Assembly: GCF_004795855.1 (NCBI RefSeq)
Contig: NZ_CP039252.1
Location: 2,604,001 to 2,668,000 of the forward strand
DNA from: Hydrogenophaga sp. PAMC20947
Lineage (GTDB): Bacteria > Pseudomonadota > Gammaproteobacteria > Burkholderiales > Burkholderiaceae_C
DNA: 64,000 nucleotides
Direction: 5' to 3'
This document shows, in pieces, positions 37,101 through 41,930 of this stretch. Below the pieces are notes generated by a model. That model saw only the letters and a program-made list of their open reading frames with translations, did not search any database and was not told where the DNA came from. Numbering within the stretch: the stretch's first letter is position 1; every line of letters begins with the position of its first letter. Position numbers and translations under genes: made by a program.

Positions 37101-40100
37101 GTAGCTGCCCGTGGCTGAGCCAACCAGGGTCGTCACGTTCTGCGCCGCCGTGCCGTCACCGTTGGTGTCGGCCGTGCCGTCGGTCTTGACGTTGCCGCTC
37201 ACCGAGATCGCATCTTCTGCGATCGTGTTCACGTTCGCTGTGGCCACCGGCAGATCATTGGTACCGGTGATCGTGATCGTCAGCGTGGCATCGGACGTGT
37301 CACCGTTTTTGTCGGTCAACCGGTAGGTGTACACCTCGGTCAGTGTGTCGCCGGGGGCGAGTTGCTGCACCAGCGGGTTGGCGTTGTTCAGCGTGTAGGT
37401 GTACGCACCCGCGGTGCCCAGCGCGACCGTTCCGTAGCTGCCCGTGGCTGAGCCAACCAGGGTCGTCACGTTCTGCGCCGCCGTGCCGTCACCGTTGGTG
37501 TCGGCCGTGCCGTCGGTCTTGACGTTGCCGCTCACCGAGATCGCATCTTCTGCGATCGTGTTCACGTTCGCTGTGGCCACCGGCAGATCATTGGTACCGG
37601 TGATCGTGATCGTCAGCGTGGCATCGGACGTGTCACCGTTTTTGTCGGTCAACCGGTAGGTGTACACCTCGGTCAGTGTGTCGCCGGGGGCGAGTTGCTG
37701 CACCAGCGGGTTGGCGTTGTTCAGCGTGTAGGTGTACGCACCCGCGGTGCCCAGCGCGACCGTGCCGTAACTGCCCGTGGCTGAGCCAACCAGGGTCGTC
37801 ACGTTCTGCGCCGCCGTGCCATCACCGTTGGTGTCGGCCGTGCCGTCGGTCTTGACGTTGCCGCTCACCGAGATCGCATCTTCTGCGATCGTGTTCACGT
37901 TCGCTGTGGCCACCGGCAGATCATTGGTACCGGTGATCGTGATCGTCAGCGTGGCCGTTGACGTATCGCCGTCCACATCGGTCAACCGGTAGGTGTACAC
38001 CTCGGTCAGTGTGTCGCCGGGGGCGAGTTGCTGCACCAGCGGGTTGGCGTTGTTCAGCGTGTAGGTGTACGCACCCGCGGTGCCCAGCGCGACCGTGCCA
38101 TAGGTTCCCACGGCCGAACTCACCAAAGTCGTCACGTTCTGCGCCGCTGTGCCATCACCGTTGGTGTCGGCCGTGCCGTCGGTCTTGACGTTGCCGCTCA
38201 CCGAGAGCGCATCTTCTGCGATCGTGTTCACGTTCGCCGTAGCCACCGGAACGCGGTTGCTCAGTCCGAAGTCGATATTCAGATTGATGGAACCGATCGA
38301 AGTGACATCAGCGTTCCCATTGGTGGCGCCGCCCGTGGTGGTGTAGGTGCGGGTGCCAAGAACACCCGCGGTGTCGGTGACCCGGACGACATAGTTCCCT
38401 GGCAACACCCCATTAAACCGGTAGTTGCCGCTCGCATCGGTGGTGTCGGTGGCGAGCACGCGCTCGCCAGCATCCACTATGCCGTTGTTGTTGACATCAT
38501 CCACCAATTGCACGGTGACCCCTGCGATGCCTACGTCGGTTCCGTCAAAGGTGCCATTGTTGTTTTTGTCAACGAAAACCTTGTCGCCCAACGAAGCGGT
38601 TGGAGGAACCCAACCAGCTGCATCAAAAACCGCTCCGGGCAGCAAGGTGGTGCCATCCGTGGTGATGTTGACCGCAGAACCAATGGAGGCGCCGGTCAAG
38701 GGGTTGTATTGCTGTATCGATGTGCCAAGGCCATAGGCCTCACCATTGATGCCGGTGCCCTGCTGCGTATGGTCTGCGGCAACGGTGCTTGTACCCATTG
38801 CAGCGCCGCTCGTGGCGTCGTAGCGGGTCAGCGTGGTGCTAGCCACACTCAAAATTGTGTTGTTGGCTGCGTTGTAGCCCAGATCACCCCAATCGTTGGC
38901 CGTGATGTTGGTCACAAGCGTTGAGATACCGCTCACCGTCGTGCCGGCATTTGAAAACGTGATTCGGTAGATGGTGTCATCCGAATTGTTGCCGGTGTTG
39001 TTTTCGACACCCAAGTACAGCGAGTTATTGGCAAACACGGCGCCACCACTGGCCACACCCCGGCTGCCCACCACGATACTCTGACCCGCGCCATTGTTGG
39101 TCAGGTTGCCGTCGATCAGGATGTGCGTATTGGTGTTGAAGTTGTACGCAAAGAGCGCCGAATTCGAGGAATTGCTGTCGCTATTATTCGTGTAATAAAT
39201 CAGACCATTGACTTGATCGACGGCCAACGAGTTTAGGGAAGTACCCGTGGACACACCGCCCACCGTCGCAGGCGCGGTGGTGATGAGAGTCGCCTTCCCG
39301 GTGACGATATCGATGCTGTAAATATTGGTGCTTTGCACGGCAAGCAAAGCGCCTGAACCGTTGCTCGCTGTGGTCGTCAACAAGCCAGCGTACTCATGCG
39401 CTGAGATAGCAATGGTCTCGATCACGCCGTCTTGATTGGTTGCCTCCAACACCCAGTCACCACCCAGCGACTCGGCGCCCGTGTCGTCATTGGAAGCTGC
39501 CACATCGGCACCCGTCGCCCGAGCCAGGGCATCCACAAATGTGATGCCCGCTTCTGTCGAGGCCACATCGCAGCCGTACAGCAGCAGATCGGCATCCTGC
39601 GCCAACGCTGCGGAAATAATCAACATTGCATTGGCGTATTGATTGGCCAACGTGCTCGAGTTCAGCGAGGCCGTTCCCAAGGTCAGCTGCCCAGCGCTGC
39701 CGTGGCTGATGATGTGGACGGCGTTGATGCCGGTGCGTCCATTCAACACCTCCGCAATCTGCTCCACGCCATCACGGTCGGCAGCCAACACATAAACTTC
39801 GCCAGAATGCCAGGAAAGGTTACCAGCTACCTCGTCAACAACGGCGTCAACAAAGATCACTTCAACTCGATCCGCCTGGATTTCAATGTCGCTGGCATCC
39901 AGAAGGTCTCCGTCGATATCAAACAGCTGACCCGCAAGCTCAACTGAACGCTCAGAGACATCACCGGTGCCATCAAGCACATCCGAGCCCGAAGTTTGGG
40001 ACTGTTCCGTGCTCGTATCGACCGAATCATCGCTCGAGTTTTCGCCTGCGGAAGCGCTGAGATCGGTTTCTGCACCTCCCAGGGGCGCCGAGTTGTCGCT

Positions 40101-40781
40101 CACATTGCCAAAGGACAGGGAAGCCGTGGTCGTAGCGCCTCCATCTGACACGGTATAGGTAGCTGACGGGATGGCGCCCTCATAACCTTCCACGGGTGTG
40201 AACTCATAACTGCCATCCGCGCGAATGACCAGAGAACCCACGCCATCAATGCTGGCAGCATCGCCAGCCTGGTAAATCCGGGTATCACCAGCCACCGTGA
40301 AAGAGACCACGGACAACCCCTCACTGCCCACGCCAACACTGTCGTTGTCCAGCACATTGCCTGAATGCGCTTGAGTCCCTACCGCACGGTCGTCGGCTGC
40401 GTGCAGGCCTTTGTCCGGCGCATCTGCCACCACGACGTCCAATGCCTCGCCTGAGACCTCGGATGGTGCCTCAGCCGGCTCGTCCACCGCTGGTGCTTGC
40501 GGCGCAGCTTCTACCTCTAGGGCCGCCAGCTGATCGATGCCTTCGAACAAGGGGTCATGCGCCGCATCGGGTGCGTCTTGCACATCAACGATGGTGGCTG
40601 CCACGGCCGCATCAAAGACAATGCGCTGCTCTAGCGCCAACTGACCAGCATGGGCGCGCGCTGGTGTCCGGCGTGCCTTTCGACTGGATGACGACTTGCG
40701 ACCACTGGTGCTGGCAGTCTCGGCTGCCGCCACATAGGTACCCAATGCTTCGTTCCAGATCGATTTGTATGACTTGTTCAT
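22185..40781 (-). CDS. giant repeat protein (6198 aa): ESPR-like N-terminus, DUF4347, VCBS and Ig/cadherin-like repeats
   Basis: Residues 1-21 (MNKSYKSIWNEALGTYVAAA) match the extended signal peptide region, but no hydrophobic core follows. LALEQRIVFDAA (48-59) resembles the LEPR-type motif of large calcium-binding surface proteins. Next come an Ig-like domain (about 128-230), DUF4347 (about 306-467, with SHG at 359-361 and YGC at 402-404), an Asn/Thr-rich propeller-like region (468-730) and an SdrD-B-like domain (731-843). Then come 11 VCBS-type repeats of 111 residues (844-2064), 3052 residues of higher-order repeats (2065-5116), seven diverged Ig-like domains (5117-5913), a Pro/Ala linker and a 240-residue tail. 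Acidic DPDGD-type loops suggest calcium binding. There are no RTX nonapeptides and no beta-barrel. Probably a surface or released adhesin exported by the four downstream proteins. Only one continuous frame exists despite the repeats. Confidence 0.9.
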   Translation of the reverse strand: MNKSYKSIWNEALGTYVAAAETASTSGRKSSSSRKARRTPARAHAGQLALEQRIVFDAAVAATIVDVQDAPDAAHDPLFEGIDQLAALEVEAAPQAPAVDEPAEAPSEVSGEALDVVVADAPDKGLHAADDRAVGTQAHSGNVLDNDSVGVGSEGLSVVSFTVAGDTRIYQAGDAASIDGVGSLVIRADGSYEFTPVEGYEGAIPSATYTVSDGGATTTASLSFGNVSDNSAPLGGAETDLSASAGENSSDDSVDTSTEQSQTSGSDVLDGTGDVSERSVELAGQLFDIDGDLLDASDIEIQADRVEVIFVDAVVDEVAGNLSWHSGEVYVLAADRDGVEQIAEVLNGRTGINAVHIISHGSAGQLTLGTASLNSSTLANQYANAMLIISAALAQDADLLLYGCDVASTEAGITFVDALARATGADVAASNDDTGAESLGGDWVLEATNQDGVIETIAISAHEYAGLLTTTASNGSGALLAVQSTNIYSIDIVTGKATLITTAPATVGGVSTGTSLNSLAVDQVNGLIYYTNNSDSNSSNSALFAYNFNTNTHILIDGNLTNNGAGQSIVVGSRGVASGGAVFANNSLYLGVENNTGNNSDDTIYRITFSNAGTTVSGISTLVTNITANDWGDLGYNAANNTILSVASTTLTRYDATSGAAMGTSTVAADHTQQGTGINGEAYGLGTSIQQYNPLTGASIGSAVNITTDGTTLLPGAVFDAAGWVPPTASLGDKVFVDKNNNGTFDGTDVGIAGVTVQLVDDVNNNGIVDAGERVLATDTTDASGNYRFNGVLPGNYVVRVTDTAGVLGTRTYTTTGGATNGNADVTSIGSINLNIDFGLSNRVPVATANVNTIAEDALSVSGNVKTDGTADTNGDGTAAQNVTTLVSSAVGTYGTVALGTAGAYTYTLNNANPLVQQLAPGDTLTEVYTYRLTDVDGDTSTATLTITITGTNDLPVATANVNTIAEDAISVSGNVKTDGTADTNGDGTAAQNVTTLVGSATGSYGTVALGTAGAYTYTLNNANPLVQQLAPGDTLTEVYTYRLTDKNGDTSDATLTITITGTNDLPVATANVNTIAEDAISVSGNVKTDGTADTNGDGTAAQNVTTLVGSATGSYGTVALGTAGAYTYTLNNANPLVQQLAPGDTLTEVYTYRLTDKNGDTSDATLTITITGTNDLPVATANVNTIAEDAISVSGNVKTDGTADTNGDGTAAQNVTTLVGSATGSYGTVALGTAGAYTYTLNNANPLVQQLAPGDTLTEVYTYRLTDKNGDTSDATLTITITGTNDLPVATANVNTIAEDAISVSGNVKTDGTADTNGDGTAAQNVTTLVGSATGSYGTVALGTTGAYTYTLNNANPLVQQLAPGDTLTEVYTYRLTDKNGDTSDATLTITITGTNDLPVATANVNTIAEDAISVSGNVKTDGTADTNGDGTAAQNVTTLVGSATGSYGTVALGTTGAYTYTLNNANPLVQQLAPGDTLTEVYTYRLTDKNGDTSDATLTITITGTNDLPVATANVNTIAEDAISVSGNVKTDGTADTNGDGTAAQNVTTLVGSATGSYGTVALGTTGAYTYTLNNANPLVQQLAPGDTLTEVYTYRLTDKNGDTSDATLTITITGTNDLPVATANVNTIAEDAISVSGNVKTDGTADTNGDGTAAQNVTTLVGSATGSYGTVALGTTGAYTYTLNNANPLVQQLAPGDTLTEVYTYRLTDKNGDTSDATLTITITGTNDLPVATANVNTIAEDAISVSGNVKTDGTADTNGDGTAAQNVTTLVGSATGSYGTVALGTTGAYTYTLNNANPLVQQLAPGDTLTEVYTYRLTDKNGDTSDATLTITITGTNDLPVATANVNTIAEDAISVSGNVKTDGTADTNGDGTAAQNVTTLVGSATGSYGTVALGTTGAYTYTLNNANPLVQQLAPGDTLTEVYTYRLTDKNGDTSDATLTITITGTNDLPVATANVNTIAEDAISVSGNVKTDGTADTNGDGTAAQNVTTLVGSATGSYGTVALGTTGAYTYTLNNANPLVQQLAPGDTLTEVYTYRLTDKNGDTSDATLTITITGTNDAPEVVPGSEIPNQVGTDAVAITPINVTGAFTDPDSTDVLTYTAAGLPAGLTLNPNTGVISGVLDNSASQGGVDPVNNPGVYSVTVTAADGKGGTTTDTFSYTVGNPAPDALDNDYAVSEDATAAVIGNALTDNTGAGVDSDPDGDTLTVTPQSGVAGSNGGVFSINAAGVITFDPNGAFENLAAGETATTTLVYAISDGEGGTDTATITVTINGVNDAPEVVPGSEIPNQVGTDAVAITPINVTGAFTDPDSTDVLTYTAAGLPAGLTLNPNTGVISGVLDNSASQGGVDPVNNPGVYSVTVTAADGKGGTTTDTFSYTVGNPAPDALDNDYTVGRDDASAVIGNALTDNTGAGVDSDPDGDTLTVTPQSGVAGSNGGVFSIAANGDITFDPNGAFADLNPGDTRDTTLVYAISDGEGGTDTATITVTVTGANELPDALDNDYAVGEDATAAVIGNALTDNTGDGVDSDPDVGQTLTVTPQSGVAGSNGGVFSINAAGVITFDPNGAFEGLAAGETATTTLVYEISDGEGGTDTATITVTINGVNDAPEVVPGSEIPNQVGTDAVAITPINVTGAFTDPDSTDVLTYTAAGLPAGLTLNPNTGVISGVLDNSASQGGVDPVNNPGVYSVTVTAADGKGGTTTDTFSYTVGNPAPDALDNDYAVSEDATAAVIGNALTDNTGDGTDSDPDGDALTVTPQSGVAGSNGGVFSINAAGVITFDPNGAFESLAVGETATTTLVYAISDGEGGTDTATITVTINGVNDAPEVVPGSEIPNQVGTDAVAITPINVTGAFTDPDSTDVLTYTAAGLPAGLTLNPNTGVISGVLDNSASQGGVDPVNNPGVYSVTVTAADGKGGTTTDTFSYTVGNPAPDALDNDYTVGRDDASAVIGNALTDNTGAGVDSDPDGDTLTVTPQSGVAGSNGGVFSIAANGDITFDPNGAFADLNPGDTRDTTLVYAISDGEGGTDTATITVTVTGANELPDALDNDYAVGEDATAAVIGNALTDNTGDGVDSDPDVGQTLTVTPQSGVAGSNGGVFSINAAGVITFDPNGAFESLAVGETATTTLVYQINDGFGGTDTATITVTINGVNDAPEVVPGSEIPNQVGTDAVAITPINVTGAFTDPDSTDVLTYTAAGLPAGLTLNPNTGVISGVLDNSASQGGVDPVNSPGVYSVTVTAADGKGGTTTDTFSYTVGNPAPDALDNDYAVSEDATAAVIGNALTDNTGDGTDSDPDGDALTVTPQSGVAGSNGGVFSINAAGVITFDPNGAFESLAAGETATTTLVYAISDGEGGTDTATITVTINGVNDAPEVVPGSEIPNQVGTDAVAITPINVTGAFTDPDSTDVLTYTAAGLPAGLTLNPNTGVISGVLDNSASQGGVDPVNNPGVYSVTVTAADGKGGTTTDTFSYTVGNPAPDALDNDYAVSEDATAAVIGNALTDNTGAGTDSDPDGDTLTVTPQSGVAGSNGGVFSINAAGVITFDPNGAFESLAVGETATTTLVYAISDGEGGTDTATITVTINGVNDAPEVVPGSEIPNQVGTDAVAITPINVTGAFTDPDSTDVLTYTAAGLPAGLTLNPNTGVISGVLDNSASQGGVDPVNNPGVYSVTVTAADGKGGTTTDTFSYTVGNPAPDALDNDYTVGRDDASAVIGNALTDNTGAGVDSDPDGDTLTVTPQSGVAGSNGGVFSIAANGDITFDPNGAFADLNPGDTRDTTLVYAISDGEGGTDTATITVTVTGANELPDALDNDYAVGEDATAAVIGNALTDNTGDGVDSDPDVGQTLTVTPQSGVAGSNGGVFSINAAGVITFDPNGAFESLAVGETATTTLVYQINDGFGGTDTATITVTINGVNDAPEVVPGSEIPNQVGTDAVAITPINVTGAFTDPDSTDVLTYTAAGLPAGLTLNPNTGVISGVLDNSASQGGVDPVNSPGVYSVTVTAADGKGGTTTDTFSYTVGNPAPDALDNDYAVSEDATAAVIGNALTDNTGDGTDSDPDGDALTVTPQSGVAGSNGGVFSINAAGVITFDPNGAFESLAAGETATTTLVYAISDGEGGTDTATITVTINGVNDAPEVVPGSEIPNQVGTDAVAITPINVTGAFTDPDSTDVLTYTAAGLPAGLTLNPNTGVISGVLDNSASQGGVDPVNNPGVYSVTVTAADGKGGTTTDTFSYTVGNPAPDALDNDYAVSEDATAAVIGNALTDNTGAGTDSDPDGDTLTVTPQSGVAGSNGGVFSINAAGVITFDPNGAFESLAVGETATTTLVYAISDGEGGTDTATITVTINGVNDAPEVVPGSEIPNQVGTDAVAITPINVTGAFTDPDSTDVLTYTAAGLPAGLTLNPNTGVISGVLDNSASQGGVDPVNNPGVYSVTVTAADGKGGTTTDTFSYTVGNPAPDALDNDYTVGRDDASAVIGNALTDNTGAGVDSDPDGDTLTVTPQSGVAGSNGGVFSIAANGDITFDPNGAFADLNPGDTRDTTLVYAISDGEGGTDTATITVTVTGANELPDALDNDYAVGEDATAAVIGNALTDNTGDGVDSDPDVGQTLTVTPQSGVAGSNGGVFSINAAGVITFDPNGAFESLAVGETATTTLVYQINDGFGGTDTATITVTINGVNDAPEVVPGSEIPNQVGTDAVAITPINVTGAFTDPDSTDVLTYTAAGLPAGLTLNPNTGVISGVLDNSASQGGVDPVNSPGVYSVTVTAADGKGGTTTDTFSYTVGNPAPDALDNDYAVSEDATAAVIGNALTDNTGDGTDSDPDGDALTVTPQSGVAGSNGGVFSINAAGVITFDPNGAFESLAAGETATTTLVYAISDGEGGTDTATITVTINGVNDAPEVVPGSEIPNQVGTDAVAITPINVTGAFTDPDSTDVLTYTAASLPAGLTLNPNTGVISGVLDNSASQGGVDPVNNPGVYSVTVTAADGKGGTTTDTFSYTVGNPAPDALDNDYAVSEDATAAVIGNALTDNTGAGTDSDPDGDTLTVTPQSGVAGSNGGVFSINAAGVITFDPNGAFESLAVGETATTTLVYAISDGEGGTDTATIIVTINGVNDAPVATDDVRTTVQGVPVTGNVITVNTGNGLDSDVEGDTLTVAGFTIDTDGDATPETFTHGQTATIAGVGTLVINTNGSYTFTPLAGFSGSVPVATYTLTDGNATDEATLTITVTPVSETPSVVGDVATTPENTPVTIDVLGNDDPGSEGPLTITEINGQPIAVGSPVTVTDPTSGLPIGVVSLNNGGTPGDPTDDVLVFTPVPGFNGPVDFTYTVKDNLGNELEAAVTVTVTPVNEAPDAIDDTTNTPLDTPVTINVLGNDTDPDSDTLIITEVNGQPITESGAPVPVANGTVTLVGGQLVFTPTTGFTGAATFSYTVQDPSGESDTADVTVNVGQDNQAPVAQPDTNATDEDTPLNVSAANGVILSEAQPGGKDIDPNGDTLAVTEVNGDTAAVGQPIVGIYGTLVLNSDGSYTYTPTTAAQALPAGQVANDVFSYTVADPSGQSVSTTLTISVTGLNDAPVAADNSVTTLPNTPVNGNVLTDDGNGVLAGGVDTDPDAGDVLTVTGFEVDTNGDGVPEAFGPGSTAIITNIGTLVIETTGAYTFTPAPGFEGTVPPVTYTISDGTATDTATLNVLVDAANDPPIAVNDVVRGLEDQPVSFDPRTNDVDPEGGALTITEVNGQPITVGTPIVINDPATGNPVGVMNLNPNGTLTFTPALNYNNSVPLPVEYTVVDPDGEEATATINIHIAPVNDAPQATDDGPVPTQFDTPVSGNVLPNDTDPDGDPLSVTEFTLAGDPTVYPAGSTAVIGGVGTLVIGSDGGYTFTPLPGYAGPVPSVVYTVTDGQRTDTAVLSFSNVVAPAPAPTPSPAAPAPAPQLSAPAPAPAPSPVVPDAPQWENSESNLRPAQSIGQPAVSALHVLYAVNAAQNERDLFAMAMGGIQGGTALQAEALGLVPDNLIFSGAGQGSDLGLIRERGYGEMEVIKPALHVQNAVRYQPLDMDHALYVQHAVRSAQLESAIRSAAADASNSATAGYATLFDSFATDAPATLLAGIEQTEVGTQVAETPAAEKPVAEKAVQKPANEASEQSADAAAQAEAPVPLKAQAGSVRPAPGFRAQLDRLAKDRSQGARPVTRATANI
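22557..22860 (-). repeat. three copies of an ALHVxxAV motif in the C-terminal tail of the giant protein
   Basis: The tail after the Pro/Ala linker contains SALHVLYAVNAAQNE, PALHVQNAVRYQPLD and HALYVQHAVRSAQLE at about residues 5974-6075. They share A-L-(H/Y)-V-x-x-A-V-(N/R). They are spaced unevenly and differ at DNA level, so this is a protein-level repeat kept by selection rather than a recent duplication. It may be an export or retention signal (inference). Confidence 0.7.
25434..34589 (-). repeat. higher-order tandem repeat: four 2289-bp (763-aa) sets inside the giant gene
   Basis: The region is exactly 9156 bp = 4 x 2289. Three sets (25434-27722, 27723-30011, 30012-32300) have the same block order in plus coordinates: 651, 651, 339 and 648 bp. 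The fourth (32301-34589) has the blocks 651, 339, 648, 651. A 651-bp block encodes a putative Ig domain starting APEVVPGSEIPN (108 aa) plus an Asp-rich domain starting DALDNDYAV (109 aa). The 339-bp block is the Asp-rich domain alone. By my count this gives 12 and 16 domains of the two types. The sets are almost identical at DNA level. Confidence 0.93.
34590..38252 (-). repeat. eleven tandem 333-bp (111-aa) VCBS-type repeats inside the giant gene
   Basis: The region is exactly 3663 bp = 11 x 333. Each unit runs from PVATANVNTIAEDA to TLTITITGTND. The first unit (highest coordinates) is the most diverged, with EDALSVSG and LTDVDGDTST. The other ten are nearly identical. The four units nearest the N-terminus encode GTAGAYTYT and the other seven GTTGAYTYT, a footprint of unit amplification. 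VCBS domains are typical of large bacterial adhesins. Confidence 0.95.
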
Positions 40782-41305
40782 GCTGCTCAGTGGTGTTTCG
40801 CCAACCGTTTGTAATCAATGTAACAATACGTGTCGTTAGCTACTTAAGTTCTCAATCTCCTTAGGGTACCAAAAAAGCCTACTTTTCGGCTGCTTATTCA
40901 ACCTTTGTGTCGGTAAAAAATGGCTTTCAGGCGCAAATTCTCACGCTTCTTACCATGCACATTCGGCGGTGTTTAAGGAGCCCACAAATAAATCACGGTG
41001 AGACCAAACGAGGTAACGTGAGCGCGCCCTCCTCAAAGAGGGCGTGCCATCCAGTCAATGCAGGTGGTCGGAACCTTTCCTGGATCCATTTTTGGCTGGC
41101 GACACCTGGTGGGCAATGAGGCCATCGCTTGTTCTGGCACAGAGGCGGCAAGGCTCCGGGCTCTGAACCTGAACCCGCTTGGGCGAAAGAAGAGAGACCC
41201 CATGCGTCGTTGGATTCAGGGACTGTGCCGGTATCTGAAATCCAAACAACGCCACCATGCATCAGAGGAAAACACCCCTCGGCCTGCCAGCTTCGAAGTG
41301 GTCGT
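40782..41305. other. 524-bp intergenic region upstream of the giant-protein operon
   Basis: No convincing gene is seen. The part next to the giant gene (about 40790-41000) is AT-richer than its surroundings and must hold the operon promoter, but I cannot choose a clear -35/-10 pair. Directly repeated TTACA words (reverse strand, TTACATTGATTACA, about 40810-40825) and a CGCCCTC-CTCAAA-GAGGGCG hairpin at 41025-41044 are the only structures noticed. The remainder (41045-41305) shows nothing recognisable. Confidence 0.5.
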
Positions 41306-41755
41306 TTACCTGCTCGACAGCTGCAAAATTGCTTCAGCGTTTGACGGAGAAAAACACCGATCTGCTGCTTCCCGCCAAGGCAACCAGCAGAAATCGACGT
41401 GCTCTCGCGGATTCAACACCACCGGCAACATGCTCGGGAGCTGCAAACCAAACAGGTGTTCGGTGTTGCGCACCACACCCGGTTCATAGCGGCCACGCCA
41501 GCCCGGATAGATTTCGTAAATATTCTCAATACCCCAATCCAGCAAACGGTTCGTTGTGGCTGAGGCATCGATCCCGGTCTCTTCCAAAACCTCGCGGGCC
41601 GCGGTCACGTCCAAGGGCTCATCGATCCAGTCTTTGGAACCGGTGACAGATTGCCAGAAACCCGGCGCATCTGCGCGCTCGATCAGCAAAACGTCGAGTG
41701 CGCGCGTGTGGATCACCACCAGCACAGATTGGGGAATCTTGTAGCGCACGCTCAC
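41306..41755 (-). CDS. nudB: dihydroneopterin triphosphate diphosphatase (Nudix)
   Basis: A 149-residue Nudix hydrolase. The Nudix box is intact: Gly in TGSKDWIDEP, then REVLEETGI, giving G-x5-E-x7-R-E-x2-E-E-x-G. YKIPQSVLVVIHT at the start and FWQSVTGS are typical of NudB, which removes pyrophosphate from the FolE product in folate synthesis. It lies downstream of aspS, as in related genomes, but a terminator separates the two, so it may have its own promoter. Confidence 0.9.
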   Translation of the reverse strand: MSVRYKIPQSVLVVIHTRALDVLLIERADAPGFWQSVTGSKDWIDEPLDVTAAREVLEETGIDASATTNRLLDWGIENIYEIYPGWRGRYEPGVVRNTEHLFGLQLPSMLPVVLNPREHVDFCWLPWREAADRCFSPSNAEAILQLSSR

Positions 41756-41883
41756 ACCCTCACACCACCTGCTGATCCCAGATCCACAACCCAGGACGAA
41801 TCAACTTCGACAGCGGGCTTGCTGTGGCCCCATGGCGGTGAACCTTTGTCCTTAAACACAGGGATGATGGATGAGAATTTCAT

Positions 41884-41908
41884 AAAAAAAGAGCACCCTA
41901 AGGTGCTC
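41884..41908 (-). terminator. intrinsic terminator after aspS
   Basis: On the reverse strand GAGCACC-TTAG-GGTGCTC is followed by seven T residues, 23 bases beyond the aspS stop. It is a textbook hairpin. It should end most transcripts before nudB. Confidence 0.9.
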
Positions 41909-41930
41909 TCATTTTGCCTGGTCGCGACGA

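Noticed and set aside
34590..38252. Regular 333-bp tandem repeats considered as a CRISPR or satellite array
   Set aside because: There are no spacers and the unit is far too long. Each unit is an in-frame 111-residue protein domain.
22185..40781. Giant protein as a classical autotransporter (type V) or RTX type I substrate
   Set aside because: There is no C-terminal beta-barrel, no Sec signal core after the ESPR-like start, no GGxGxD nonapeptides and no adjacent ABC ATPase or TpsB.
41058..41489. Plus-strand 143-codon frame upstream of and overlapping nudB
   Set aside because: It overlaps the 3' half of nudB on the other strand and has no family motif or convincing ribosome site.
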